A stretch of 64,000 nucleotides of DNA from Lepus europaeus. Its lineage: Eukaryota > Chordata > Mammalia > Lagomorpha > Leporidae. The number at the start of each line of letters is the position of its first letter. Within the stretch, counting starts at the first letter, position 1. The notes below the pieces were generated by a model that saw only the letters and a list, made by a program, of their open reading frames with translations, was not told the DNA's origin and searched no databases. The translations under genes and the position numbers were made by a program. Shown here in pieces: positions 46,171 through 58,754 of the stretch. Location: the NCBI RefSeq assembly GCF_033115175.1, contig NC_084827.1, positions 122,791,701-122,855,700 of the forward strand, given 5' to 3'.

Positions 46171-46485
46171 CAGCCAGCATTGTGGCACCATGGGTAAAGC
46201 TGCCGCCTGCGAGGCTGGTATCCCATATGGGTGCTCCACTTCTGGTCCAGCTTCCTGCTAATGGCCTGGGAAAAGCAACAGAAGATGGCCAAGGTGTTTG
46301 GACCCTGGTAACCTGTGGAAGACCTGGAAGAAGCTCCTGGCTCCTGGCTTTGGCTTGGCCTAGCCTGGCCGTTGTGGCCATCTGGGGAGTAAACCAGAAG
46401 ACAGAACACCTTTCTCAACCTCTCTCTGTTTCTTCACCTCCCCCTCTTCATAACTCTTCCAAATAAATAAATATTTCTTTAAAAA
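46171..46485 (+). mobile_element. CSINE
   Basis: Forward copy from 'cagccagcattgtggcac' to 'aaataaataaatatttc', missing part of the B-box region near 46,225. Confidence 0.92.
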
Positions 46486-46950
46486 TAAGGTGATCCTTAT
46501 TAAAATAAAATGTTTTAAATCTCACAATTTTTAAACATGGTATTTCAGAAACATTAGTAGGGCCTTCCAGGATATAATGTATTATACCATCACTACCATT
46601 CTCTCATTTCAATTTTTTTTACAAGAAATGTACCAATGGACTGATGTGATTTATGGGGGGAGATTTTCCCCTTTTTCTCCTTCACTAGTAACAAAATCTC
46701 CGAAGTGTGATCCCTTGGTTTTCCTGAAGAAACACAGCATTCAAGGCTGCTTCCCAATCTTTAACACACAGAAGTGGAGCTTTTACTATGAAGAACAGTT
46801 GACATTTTCAACTCTGTTGAAAATGGAAGAGAGATAACCCATCTGTCCTTACACAGAAAATTCTCAACTCCAGAAAAGCCAGTCAACTGCCTACTTTGTC
46901 ATTCAACCCCCTACAGAAATACTAAGTATTCTTCTTTCCTTTTTTTTTTT
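46486..46950. other. Anonymous non-coding stretch
   Basis: An 86-codon open frame at 46,577-46,837 has no recognisable domain. Nothing else seen. Confidence 0.4.
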
Positions 46951-46972
46951 TTTAAATACAGATGCCTTTATT

Positions 46973-47261
46973 GGGGCCAGCACTGTGGCATAGTGTGTAA
47001 AGCCGCCACCTGTGACACCAGCATCTCATATGGATGCTGGTTCAAGACCCGGCTGCTCCACTTTCTATCCAGCTCCTTGCTAATGTGCCTGGGAAAGCAG
47101 CAGAGAACGGCCCAAGTGCTTGGGCCCCTGCACCCATTTGGGAGATTGGGAAGAAGCTCATGCCTCCTAGCTTCAACCTTGCCCAGTCCTGGCCATTGAG
47201 GTCATTTGAGGAGTGAATGAGCAGATGAAGATCTCTCTCTCTCTCAGATAAATAAATAAAT
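46973..47261 (+). mobile_element. CSINE flanked by an inverted 12-mer
   Basis: Forward copy from 'ggggccagcactgtggc' to 'ataaataaataaatgc'. The 12-mer aaatacagatgc before it (46,954-46,965) recurs inverted as gcatctgtattt at 47,262-47,273, at the junction with the next, opposite CSINE. Confidence 0.92.
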
Positions 47262-47269
47262 GCATCTGT

Positions 47270-47587
47270 ATTTTTTAAAAGATTTATTTATTTATTTGAA
47301 AGGCAAAGTAACAGAGACAAGAGGGAGAGGAAGAAGGAAACAGGGAGAGAATATCTTCCATCTGCTGGTTTACTCCCCAGTGCTCACAATAGATGGAGCT
47401 GGCCCAGGCTGACACCAGAAACACAAACTTCCACTTGCATCTCCTATTTCTGTGGCTGTCTTCTTCCATTGACTTTCCCAGGGTGATAGACTGAAAGCAG
47501 AGCAGCCAGGACTTGAACTGGCACTCTGATAAGGCATGCAGTTCTGCAGGTCAGCAGCTCAGCTCACTGTGCCACAATGCTGGCCCC
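47270..47587 (-). mobile_element. CSINE, tail-to-tail with its neighbour
   Basis: Reverse copy from 'ttttttaaaagatttattt' to 'gtgccacaatgctggccc'. Confidence 0.92.
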
Positions 47588-49172
47588 CAAACACCAAGTA
47601 TTTCTTAATCAGCTGACTGTCATTATCAATAAAAACACAACTCAGCACAAACTGATACAAAATAAACAATTATTTGCAATATTGCAAAATAGAGAATTGC
47701 TTCCTAAAGGTCATGATATTTTCTTTACGAATCTGTCCTGTGACCCTATAAACTCAACAAACATGGATGAAAGGCAATTTTCTCATCTACTTACATTAAC
47801 ATTCACATATTAAAGCAGAATAAGTTCATCAAGTTCTTTCACTTAAACTACATACAAGGAAGAAAAATGAGCCAGAATCAGCAATCTCACTCCAAGTGTC
47901 ATCAAATGAAGTAACTGGTCTGAGTCACTCAGCTCAAAGTCAGAATCAAGAACACATAAGCCAAAGACAGAAAAGTCATAATAAGTCAGCTACAAAAGGT
48001 GAGGAGAGAAAAAACAAAAAAACCAGAGCATAGCTGTGTTTGTGCCGGCATCACTTGTGTGTGTGTGTATGTGTGTGTGTTGTCTTGTGAGAGAAAGTAT
48101 GTGTCAACATTAGAGAAAGTGTATATGTATGTTAGCAGACATTTTTATGAGGTGCAGATACAGTGAGCTAAGAATTTGTGTATATATGTCCATTAGCTTG
48201 AGAAAGCAAGCCGTACTGGGGGTGGGGAGGAATCTGTCAGTGTACAGCAGACTGAATGTGTGTGTGAGTGTCAATGCGTCAGTGAGTAAGCATGTGTGTC
48301 TGTGTACGTGTGTCAGCAAGCACTGCAGAGACTCCATCTCCCTACATCCTGTGTGATGGCGGGGCTTCGTAATCATCACATAGAGTTTTATTAACACTGG
48401 CCTTTCCTCCATAGAGCAAGTTCCTTCCAGTGTCTTAATTAACCTCAGTGTAAATTATGTGTGAAAAATACCCTACCATGACTTAGCAGTAGTGCTTGGA
48501 GAATTCAATCAATTTAAACATTACTACTTTATAAGTTAGCAGAATGCTATTTTTCTTTCTGTTTAAAATAATCTGTTAAGATTCTTTTCCTTCACTAAAC
48601 AGCTCTTTAAATCAATATTACAATTGATTGATGTCTTTTGATTAAACATCAGTTTGTTTTAAAGTAGGGCTTAACAGATAAATAATTTCTGAGCATTCAC
48701 AGTTAAGTCTCCTTCTGTTGTGTAAACGTAAACATGAAAGATATCCTTGCCAGGAATGCTTTTACTTTTAAAACTAAGGCCCAGGAAGCACTGACAGTAT
48801 TCTGGGTTACGATTTCATTTCAATTGTTGCAACACACTTCCGGTCAGTTCATTCTGCCTCGCTCTACTGAGCTGGCTGGGAAGGAGTGCACCACACACAG
48901 ACCACTCACCATCTGTCTGCCCAACAGGAAGGAGAGGAAGATTTTATCCTCAAGGCTGGCACCAGGTTTTACAAACCCCAAGAGAAATGTGGAAGAGCAT
49001 CTAAGTTCTCCAGGGGAGGCATTCTTCCCCAGAGCTCTAGCTGCACAGGCCCCTTCATCAGACTGGGAATAACCAAGGCTGCCTTTCTCTTTAGAACAAT
49101 AAAATTGTTTAAAATTCCTTTTAAACAATAAAATCTTCTAGCATTTTGAATTTGTCTAGAAAAAGAGTTTTG
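47588..49172. other. Anonymous stretch with TG-rich patch
   Basis: About 1.6 kb without recognised repeats apart from a TG-rich zone at 48,054-48,310, including (GT)n at about 48,055-48,080. No exon recognised; a 112-codon open frame at 48,734-49,072 shows no family. Confidence 0.4.
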
Positions 49173-49510
49173 AGGGCCAGCACTGTGGCATAGTGGGTAA
49201 AGCCACCACCTGCAGTGCTGGAAGCCCATATGGGCGCTGGTTCAAGTCCTGGCTGCTCCACTTCCAATCCCACTCTCTGCCATGGCCTGGGAAAGCAGTA
49301 GAAGATGGCCCAAGTCCTTGGGCCCCTACACCCTCGTGGGAGACTGGGAAGAAGCTCCTGGATCCTGGCTTCAGATCAGCTCAGCTCCAGCCGCTACAGC
49401 CAACTGGGGAGTGAACCAGCAGATGGAAGACCCCCCACCCCCACCCTGGCCTCTCCTTCTCTCTCTGTGTAACTCTGACTTGCAAGTAAATAAATAAATA
49501 TTTTTAAAAA
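49173..49510 (+). mobile_element. CSINE
   Basis: Forward copy from 'gggccagcactgtggcatag' to 'aaataaataaatattttta', with a C-rich variant of the CT region at about 49,430-49,450. Confidence 0.93.
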
Positions 49511-52325
49511 GAAGAAAAAATTTTTGACTGTAACCATAAATCAGATATGCAGTTTTCTTCTCTAATTACTTTCTTAACAGTCTACAACTGTATTTTAGTT
49601 CCTCATTGACATGGTAGTTTTAACTATTTACTGTAGAAATTTTCAGAGTTTTACAAGAGTTGGGGGAGGGAGGGCGGATGTTTGCTTTCTCTGAGAATAT
49701 TCTAAGTCTGGAAGAGGAATTTTGTGAATGGAGGCTCTATCTAAGATATTAAAACTCTGGTGAGATTATTAGGTATTAGTAAGGCTCCACCTACTCCACA
49801 TTTCTTTTTCCTATTCTATTCTAGAAACAACTACAAAATTTTCTATTTATGCACTTCAACTGTCAAAATTGAAAAGAGATTTCAATTGGAAATATTTGCA
49901 AATGTTTCCTAAGAGACACATTTCTCTTTTTCTTCACAAAGTGTGTATTGAAGGAAAGACTGCTAATCTTCACAGCTAGTCCTTGAGTTGTACTGTAGGT
50001 GTAAGGGCACAGGGCACACTGGACACAAATTCCTGAGGGTCAAGGTATAAGACCTCTGCCACACCCTCCCTCTCTTACCGTCTGCCCACAACATTTCATA
50101 GTCATCAAACGTGTTGACATTTGGGGGCAAATAAAACAATTCTCATGGTAGAAATTCTTTAAAGGCCTTTACCATCAGAAATGTTCACTTTACCAATTTA
50201 AAATATGGTCCTGGAAATATGGATTTCCTCCAGCAAAGGATGTGAGGAGAGTTCAGGAGGCTGGGAACAAGGCATAGGCTGCGGAGAAATAAGTAAAGCT
50301 TCCATCTCAGTGTTCGGTTGTTTTAATATTTGTTTTATAGCCCTTGGTTTAAAAAAAAAATACATGCAAGTAAAAACAATACTTGTAGAAAATGACTTCC
50401 ACTTTGGCTACGACACTTTCACAGGACACTTTCAGACCTTTGAGATCAAAATCAGAGGCAATTTTAAGATGTCATTCCTTATCAAGCCATTTTGCAAAGA
50501 CACATTTCACACAAGATGGATCACATGATAACCTGTTTACCCCTCTTCCGCAGGTGTCAGAGAAACTAGGATTCCAAGTTCTACCTTGACTGTAGTTCTT
50601 GCAGAATGTGATTAATGACATATTCCAAGTACAATCCCCAGGGAAAATATTTTTCTCCTAATTCTTATTATCTTAATGACTTGCTATGGTTCATAAATCA
50701 TAAATGTGACCGCAGTGACAAAAGAGGCTACAAGGGGGGGGAAAGCCTGTACAGTGTCCACAGAAACGAAGTTGAGGTAATTCATTAGCAACAACATATG
50801 CCAAGAATTCACTATATTCCACTGCATAGCACAAGGCTTCCTGTGAAAAACAAAAGCAAGAAAGATCATGCTCCATCTTTGGAGGAAAATGACCAACACC
50901 AAAGAAGTCTGCAGAATGCTCACTATGCAAGTAATTGAAATTCCTGATTTTCCACAAAAGCAAACTTTCTACATCACATATTCCTAAAATGCATATTATT
51001 CTAACGTAAGAAGTTAAATAAATCCACTGAGAACGGTGATTTATGAAAGACATTGGGGACGGGTACACTAAGAGCCTTTTGGTTTCCTTTCCAGGTTTAT
51101 TTTGCCTCCTCTTCAAAGAAGATTGCCTGCTACTCTTCTTAACCATACATTGCCCACGTGTAAGACCATTCTACCATTTAGAGTTCTTAAGTTGTGGAGC
51201 TTACTACACCACTCTATATCAAACCAGTTTTTACTAAAGGCCTTTTTCTAACATGCAAAACCAATTTCTTTGGGTAAAGCACATTAGCATTCAAAGACAG
51301 CATGAAGCTAATAATGATGAGATTTGTAATATTCTGTCTGATATGGTATTATCTCAGCTACCAGCAGCAGCAGCAACACAGACTTTGGTGGTCAAGAGAA
51401 TCTGGTGGGGAAGGCACCTCTCCCAAGCCCTGAAAGGCACCTGCACTCTGAATGGCAGCTCGGCACACTAAACCTGAAAACACTCCCTGGATTTCTGAAT
51501 TTGAACCTGGATCTAAGGTCAGCATGTGAATGCCACCTGAGATGAATATAGGACAAAGAGAACTTACACATCTCCCTTAAGTAAAAGGCCAAAGATCTCT
51601 GATCACAAGCCTTAAAAATTAAAATTATTGGACTACTGCACCTTTTTCCATTGTAAAGAATTATTATTTTGCACACAAAAATGAACACATCAAAACAAGA
51701 ATTCTAGGCTTGTGGGAATAAGCCATCCATTACATCTAAAGCATGGCAACAGTCTCGGGCTTTTTGTAAACATTTTCTGAAAATAGGGTTCTGAAGATAT
51801 GAGAGTTCTGTTACTGATTATATAACTTTGGAAGTTATGAGGGGAAAAAAAGCAGGTTGCAGCCTGTGTATGGAAAATTTTCTCTACAGATGGGTTCTCT
51901 CCATTTGGGGATGGAAAAAAAGCAATATAGTGTTCAAGAGCTCAAAACTCATAATGAATCCAAAGGTAAGTTTACGCTGGTCATAAAGTCCCAGGCAAAG
52001 AAATATTCCAACTTGCTAACATTGATTCCATAAATGAGATAAAGTGGTTGAGGTGACAAGAGTGAGACTCGTTCTTTTGCCTCGATCTTGTCCCCACAAA
52101 TCAAACTTTTCACTTATCATAAAATACTGCATAGAATTGCTATGCTCCATTACATACCTGTAGTTCTAGCCTCATCAACAGATGAATTTTAGTTATAGGT
52201 AAGAGTGAAGATAGTGGATTTGACAAATTTAATTTTATACTAGCTATCTTTTTCAGGTATCAAAGTCCACAAAGCTGAGCTAATTTTTAAATCGCCCTTA
52301 GATTTTTGTCAAAATTTGTTTCATT
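49511..52325. other. Repeat-poor interval, 2.8 kb
   Basis: No CSINE and no recognised L1. The longest open frame (151 codons, minus strand, 50,691-51,146) has no domain I recognise and is compatible with chance in AT-rich DNA. The stretch could be conserved non-coding or intronic, but nothing in it proves that. Confidence 0.45.
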
Positions 52326-52622
52326 GGGGACTGGCCTAAGGGACACAGAAGGTAAAGGCACTGCCGGGGATGCCACCTTTATTTGTGTCCTGAATGCTCT
52401 ACTTCTGATCCGGTTCTCGGTAACAGTCTGGGAAAAGCAACAGAAGATGGCCCAAGTGCTTGGGGATCCTGCTGCTCATGTGGGAGACCTGGAAGAAGCC
52501 CCTGGCTCCTGGTTTCAGCCTGACCCAGCCCTGACCATCGTCACCATTTAGGGAGTGAAGCAGTGGATCAAAGGTCTCTGTCTCTCTGTCTCTGTAACTC
52601 TGCCTTTCGAATAAAAAAAAAA
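52326..52622 (+). mobile_element. CSINE, diverged
   Basis: Forward copy from 'ggggactggcctaaggg' to 'tgcctttcgaataaaaaa'. Confidence 0.88.
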
Positions 52623-52810
52623 ATATATTTGGTTCACCATCAAATATGTCTGTAATATATTTTCCTTAGTATTCCTTTCTTTTTTTGCCCCCACTCTTTT
52701 TCTGTAGGGTGCATCCTGATGGGATGGTCTTCCTTGCAGTGTGCAGTCCATCCTCTCTCTACCTCACTAATCTAACACTCAGCCTCTAAGACCTTTGTGT
52801 ATCAATCACA

Positions 52811-53148
52811 GAAATGGCACAGCATTGCTACGCTAGAAATCAGAGTGGACATGGTTAAGATGTCTGCATCCCAAATCAAAGCCGTGGGTTCGGTTCCTGG
52901 CTTCAGCTCTTTACTTTAGGGTCCTGCCAATGCACACACAGCCTGTGAGACAGCAGGTGATGGCTCAAGTAGTCAGGTTCCTGACCCCCAAACCTCCATG
53001 TTGGAGACCTGAATTGTGATACTGGCTTCTGGCTTCTCCCGACATGTCATACACACCATGCATTGCAGGCACTTGGGGAAATGAATCAGCAGTGGAAGGT
53101 CTCTAATGTTTTCTCTCTCTACCTCTCAAACAAAAAAATAATTTTTAA
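52811..53148 (+). mobile_element. CSINE, old divergent subfamily
   Basis: Forward copy: 'ggttaagatgtctgcatccc', 'ggtgatggctcaagtagtca', 'acctctcaaacaaaaaaata'. Same old class as 2091, 43,387 and 56,984. Confidence 0.78.
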
Positions 53149-55456
53149 AGTCAAATAATAGTTTTCAAACATTTGCTAATCATATGGTTTGCAATTATTT
53201 TAAAATCTCACTAATTATGGAGTCTTTGATTGTGAGTAACCAAAACTCCAATTCAACAGGCATGAGCAATGAAAGGAATTTATGGGTTCATGTAACAAAA
53301 ACCTCTAGAGACAGTTTGGCTTAATCTAGAAGCTTAACAATGCTACCAAAAGTATCTTTTATACCAACCTTGTGATTTTAGGTGCTACAGTCACTCGAAG
53401 CCTTTCTGTAAATATTCAGCTGATTTACAATACCTCCTAAGACTACAATCATTTCCAGTAGGAAAGTGGTCTGCATCCCAGTAGCTGAGAGGATGGAGCA
53501 CAGTAATTGCTTAAGGCAGTCAGGGCCTTTGGGCACTGAAGGAAAAGCCTGCTTACCCAGACTGCAAGCTGGAAAACTGGGTGACTGTATTTGGAAAAAG
53601 AAGGGATGCCTGGGAGTTAACCAACAAATGCTGACTGTAAAACTAAATCCACTTCCCTTACAATCGACCTCATACAACCATGAAATACTCTCTATATAGA
53701 AGGTACAATACGAGTAATGACATCAGTAAAACACAAACATAAGGAGAATAAGTGCTTGCTAAACTAATTCAATGCATTTAAGACTCATGAGAAGACAATA
53801 AAACTTGTGAATCACGTTTAATCAAATCTGGCATTTAAAAAGCTCACTGTGACTACAGGCCTAAGCCCCATGTTTTGTTTTTATTTCATTTTGTTTTTCT
53901 CACTTCTAAATCATTATCCATTTTGAAATGCATTTGGAAAGGACATTTGGTTCCAAGTATGACTTTATAATTTTGTTGGAGGATTTTTTTGAAACACAAA
54001 AATACAATTTTAAAGGGATAGCCATATATGCTAAATTGCCCAGGAGGTTCCTGGTTTATGCTTTTTGTCCCTAGGTTACTCACTCTCAAGACAGTCCCGC
54101 ACTGGACAATAAGTTATATGATCACCTAATTTTAAATAAGTATACAAACATGTTGACAACAGCTACATTATATTCTAAAGGAAATTTGAGACAAGAAAAC
54201 TACCTAATCAAATAAAAATAAAATAGGCATATTCTTTGTGCCAGTTTTTTAAAAAAGCTGAATTTATCACATTGTAAGATACATAGCACTGCTTCTGAAG
54301 TCTGAAAGAAAACTCATTTTGAAGCCACAGCTGTTGTGCTTTAGGGATTTGGATTAAAACTCATCATTATCTTCCTGTTAATACTCTTCCCTGGACCAAT
54401 CAGTGGTCATATGGTGTTTACAGACCCTGGATGCTAAACTGACTTGAATGGCCTTTGTATTGCAATACAATCAGATTAAGTCTAATCTAAATGCTATGTG
54501 TCCTTTATAGAACAGACAAATCCTAATCCCCCTTTTACAAAAGCAAAGCCAGTCTAGTCCCCAACGGCTGTCTAGTCACTCTTTCCTGTTTTGTTTTTAA
54601 ATGACAGAAATCAAAATAAATTTAAATTCAGAGTCTAAATTTAGTCCAAAACCAAATATTTGGTGGTTTTGAATTGTGGTTAAAGCACTTTGGGGGGGGG
54701 GGGTGTCTAAAACGTGTTGCCACAAAAATCACAATTCTTGTCCTTCCAAAAATACAGATTAACAAAATACGCTACCCACCCCACTAGTTAATACATATAA
54801 AGACAAGCTTAAAAAGCATCTCATTTCCTCTTTTCTAACCTACTTGAGAGTTTATCTTGAAGCTCAGATTAGTTAGCTGTGCCCCTCCTCTGGTTCAGCA
54901 ACAATGATGTTTCAAAAAGCAGGGGTCCCCACAAGATCCCCCCAACCATTGTCGAGGGGACCTGCCTTTCCCCACTTGGCTACACTGTTGCCAACTTCTA
55001 CAGCACCATGAGCCCCAGAGAGTAACTGACATGTTCAAGACAGCCAGAGGATGAAGCACCAGTGGTGGACATGCCCCTCCCTGCTCAACTCATGACTCTC
55101 AACATCCATCTGAAAGCCTTCCCCGACTTTCTTCTCATTCACCCATCAGTAATGTCCTGCCATATCCTTCCTCCCAGGACCCTAGAACTCCTTGTCAGTG
55201 TTCTGACGCTGTCTTCTCCCTCCGTTCTGCAAATCTGGGGGAATCTTTCAGTTTACAAAACTTTACATTGCCTCTGTGAAGCCATTTGACCAGGAAATAA
55301 GAATCTAAAATTAGAATAGGTGAATGAAGAAACAACTGAAGCTCAAACAGCTGTCCAGAACTGAGCTACCATTCTCATACACAACGGCCTCTGGAGCTTG
55401 GAGCTGTCCAACAGGAATAGAGTTTGATGTTTCAATGCATAAGGGAGAAATTTTTC
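53149..55456. other. Repeat-poor interval, 2.3 kb
   Basis: No CSINE or young L1. A run of 12 G lies at about 54,692-54,703. The segment 55,060-55,230 has a weak L2-like look ('gaaagccttccccgactttc'), not strong enough to call. No exon identified. Confidence 0.4.
54692..54703. repeat. Poly(G) run
   Basis: About 12 consecutive G residues in otherwise AT-rich DNA; liable to sequencing length error. Confidence 0.85.
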
Positions 55457-55457
55457 T

Positions 55458-55788
55458 TTTTTGAAACTTTTTTTATTTATTTGACAGGTAGAGTTATAGA
55501 CAGTGAGAGAGCGAGACAGAGAGAAAGGTCTTCCTTCCATTGGTTCACTCCCCAAATGGCCCCCACAGCCCACGCTGCGCCAATCTGAAGCCAGGAGCCA
55601 GGTGCTTCCTTCTGGTCTCCCATGCAGATGCAGGCGCCCAAGCACTTGGGCCATCCTCCACTGCACTCCAGGGCCACAGCAGAGAGCTGGGCTGGAAGAG
55701 GAGCAACCGGGATAGAATCCGGCACCCATATGGGATTCCAGCACCGCAGGTGGAGGATTAACCAAGTGAGTCACGGCGCCGGGCCCCC
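55458..55788 (-). mobile_element. CSINE
   Basis: Reverse copy from 'ttttatttatttgacaggta' to 'cacggcgccgggccccc'. Duplication aatttttct is at 55,449-55,457 and 55,798-55,806. Confidence 0.93.
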
Positions 55789-55806
55789 ATGGGGAGGAAT
55801 TTTTCT

Positions 55807-56983
55807 AAAGACATCAGAGAGGAAGAGAGTATTTTAACAGAGACTGACGGTGCTGTTTCTTGATACAACTCAATGAAGCCACAAATAAGACAACAAAACA
55901 AGCAAGAACTCTGATGTGCCCATGAGTTTTCTTCAGGTGGAGGGCAGCTTGTTAACAGAGAAAGACACCATTTCAACTCTCACTTGATGACTAGTTGTAT
56001 TCCTTTAGAAATACTCAGACGCCACTTACCCTGGCCCCATCCATTTCTACGAATCAAACCATCCTATTGATGGCTCAGCAAAAGAGTAAAAATATTCCCA
56101 AGAGGTAACTCCAAAGTACTTAAACAGGGATCAGTATGTAAAACATTTTTCCACAATACACACTACGGTTCTGGACCTAACATGTACTAGCTGCTATTGT
56201 TTTCTTTTTAAAACTTCTCTGTAAATTTTCCAGAATAAAATCCCTTAACTTGCTTAGTTTTCTCCCACTGCCTAACATCTACCCACAAAATACACTAAAA
56301 ATAACATCAACTACTTTTGCATCTATAATAATGTAACAAAGAAGGTAAATTTGGAGCTAAAAATTCACAAGACACACATCAAAGACAAACTCAGTTGGCT
56401 TCTGGTTTTTGTGTCTATTCAAAACATCAAATTCATTCAACTCTTATTAAACTCCCCAGGTTCTTTGTACTGGGTTAAACAAAAGACAAATTCAGAACTC
56501 ACACTATACTTAGTGATCTTAAAACCTAAAACAGAGACATACAATTACTCAGGGAGATAAAATGATACAGTGTACCAGGAGACATAAAGTCTTCAAGCTG
56601 CCTTCAATTTACCAACAGCCCAGCATATTCAGATACTGTTAAGTGTTAGAAAAGCAGCCATCAAAAATATGGAAATATGATGCTGATAGCGGAGAAAAGA
56701 AAGGCACAGGAACAGCAGGGGCAAAAACTTGTGGCTGCAAAACACCTGAGTGCTCAGGGAACTTCTAGCAGCTGAGGAGTTTAGAAAGAAACTGTGACAG
56801 GAAGGGCTGAGGAAAAAGAGGTAAACAGGGACCTGGAAGAATCTAAATTACACAGGTCCTTATCTGCTTCCAAGAAATCAGAATTTTGTCTGGTACACAA
56901 AGCTAAGTCATTGAAACTTTTAAAGAACCATCCCTGTCCCACTCATACAATGGTTTCAATGAGTTATATGTTTTTAAACCTTT
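55807..56983. other. Anonymous non-coding stretch
   Basis: No repeat, RNA or exon recognised. Confidence 0.4.
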
Positions 56984-57276
56984 TTTTGTTATTTTTAATT
57001 TATTTGAGAGAGACTGAGTGAGTGAGTGAGTGAGTGAGTTCCCATCTCAGTAGGTGGGAACTTACCACTCCCCAGTGCTCACAACAGAGCCAGGCGCTGG
57101 GCACGCAATTCAGGTCTCCCACAAGGGTGGTGAGAACCCAATTACTCAAGCCATCACCACTGCCTCCCCCAGGATCTGCACTGGTGAGAAGTTGGGAGTC
57201 AGCAGCCAGAGCTAGGAATTGAACTCAGGCATTCATATGCAGGAGGCAGGCATCCTAACCACTAGGCTAAATGCTT
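56984..57276 (-). mobile_element. CSINE, old subfamily, with (GAGT)n
   Basis: Reverse copy of the old class ('tgctcacaacagagccaggc', 'attgaactcaggcattcata'). A (GAGT)n expansion at about 57,013-57,040 lies in the segment that is CT-rich on the SINE strand. Confidence 0.8.
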
Positions 57277-57284
57277 ACTCCTCA

Positions 57285-57742
57285 TTAATTCAAATATTTA
57301 ATAGTTGCTTTCCTAATAGCATGAATATCATTTTAATAAAACGATGATGATTATGCATTTCCAACAGTGAGAAACTAGTATTTTACATTTATGTAAACAG
57401 GATAATTCATTAAAAATAATTTCTCAAATGTAAAATACATAGTGTAATTAAATATAATCTTTATTAAATAAACTAACCCTCAACATATTTACCACCAGAG
57501 CTGCCCCAAACTTTCTATCCCCTTATTTTAACTGCCACTTATTAAAAGCTGCCTTCACTGGAGCTAAAGTTGATTTAAACGTAGCCTTTCTTTATTTAGC
57601 ATGTTACTAAAACCTAATGTATATGCATATAGGAAAAATCACATAGTCTATGGATTGTTGCAAAGTACACATTGACTGACCTGTCTTCAAAGTTCCTATA
57701 TTTATTTTGAGTTTTGTTCATGTTGTTTATAGTTGTAAATCA
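57285..57742. other. Anonymous non-coding stretch
   Basis: AT-rich; nothing recognised. Confidence 0.4.
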
Positions 57743-57751
57743 TTCACTTTC

Positions 57752-57876
57752 TTTTTTTTTTTTAAGGTTTATTTATTTGAAAGTCAGAGTTATAGAGAGA
57801 GGAGAGGGAGAGAGAGGGAGAGAGGAGAGAGGGGGGAGCGGGAGAGAGGAAGGGGGAGGGGAGGAGGGGGGAGGGA

Positions 57877-57933
<57 letters not shown>

Positions 57934-58185
57934 TCCATCTGCTGGTTCACTCCCCAGATGGCCGCAACGGCCAGAGCTGCACCAATCCAAAGCCAGGAGT
58001 CAGGAGCTTCTTCTGGGTCTCCCAAGTGGGTGCAGGGGCCCAAGGACTTGGGCCATCTTCCACTGCTTTCCTAGGCCACGGCAGAGAGCTGGATTGGAAG
58101 AGGAGCAGCTGGGACTTGAACCAGCGCCCATATGAGATGCCAGCACGGCAGGCAGGGGCTTTAACCCACCGTGCCAAAGCACCGT
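57752..58185 (-). mobile_element. CSINE with expanded (GA)n tract
   Basis: Reverse copy, about 110 bp longer than usual because the CT-rich part has grown into a purine tract at about 57,793-57,930. Duplication ttcactttc is at 57,743-57,751 and 58,186-58,194. Confidence 0.94.
57793..57930 (+). repeat. Polypurine (GA)n / (GGGA)n tract
   Basis: About 138 bp of almost pure purine: mixed GAGG/GGGA units, then about 21 GA units. It derives from the CT-rich region of a reverse-strand CSINE. Mirror-repeat polypurine DNA of this kind can form triplex (H-DNA). Confidence 0.9.
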
Positions 58186-58194
58186 TTCACTTTC

Positions 58195-58754
58195 AATCTT
58201 ACATAGTATCACAGTGTATTAATATATCACAATTTATTTACCCAGTCTCCTGTAAATTGATACCTGAGGATTTTCCAACTGGGGCTATTACAAATGATGC
58301 TGCTATGAACACACTGTTTGGGGGCCACAGGTGGATGGGCCTGTCAAATTGCTGGGTCTGTCTTGTTTATTTTGTAAAATCCAGATATAGTGCTTTCACA
58401 CTGAAGGCAAAAAATGAGGCAGGGGTACGTGGGGAACCACACAAGACATAACTGGTAAAAAATATATCCTACAAAGAATAGGAGAATCAAAATTCAGAAA
58501 TTAGATATTAAATTGTTCATTAATTATTTCACTATGAACCCAACATATTATGTATTTTATACAGATATGATCATTAATTGTAGATTTATGTATTAAACTT
58601 ATTAAAAGTACAACATGACCCCATTTCTACCTTGTAGTTTAAGTCATATTTTTAAAAGACAAATCATCAAGTTTATCTTTCAGATAATTTGGCTCAATGC
58701 TAAGCAAACTGTCATAATGTAAATGGCTACATTACTGCTAATAAGAATGTAACA
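58195..58754. other. Anonymous non-coding stretch
   Basis: Nothing recognised. 'atgctgctatgaacacactg' at about 58,297 hints at an old antisense L1 3' end, but too weakly to call. Confidence 0.35.

Noticed and set aside
50691-51146. 151-codon open frame on the minus strand in repeat-poor DNA
   Set aside because: No recognisable domain or signal peptide and no splice context. About one such frame is expected by chance in six frames of a 64-kb AT-rich window.
55060-55230. Weak L2-like phrase in pyrimidine-rich DNA
   Set aside because: Only one short phrase fits. A profile search for L2 would be needed and the similarity may be chance.
58260-58330. Hint of an antisense L1 3' end ('gctgctatgaacacac')
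   Set aside because: Too short and diverged to support a feature by reading alone.
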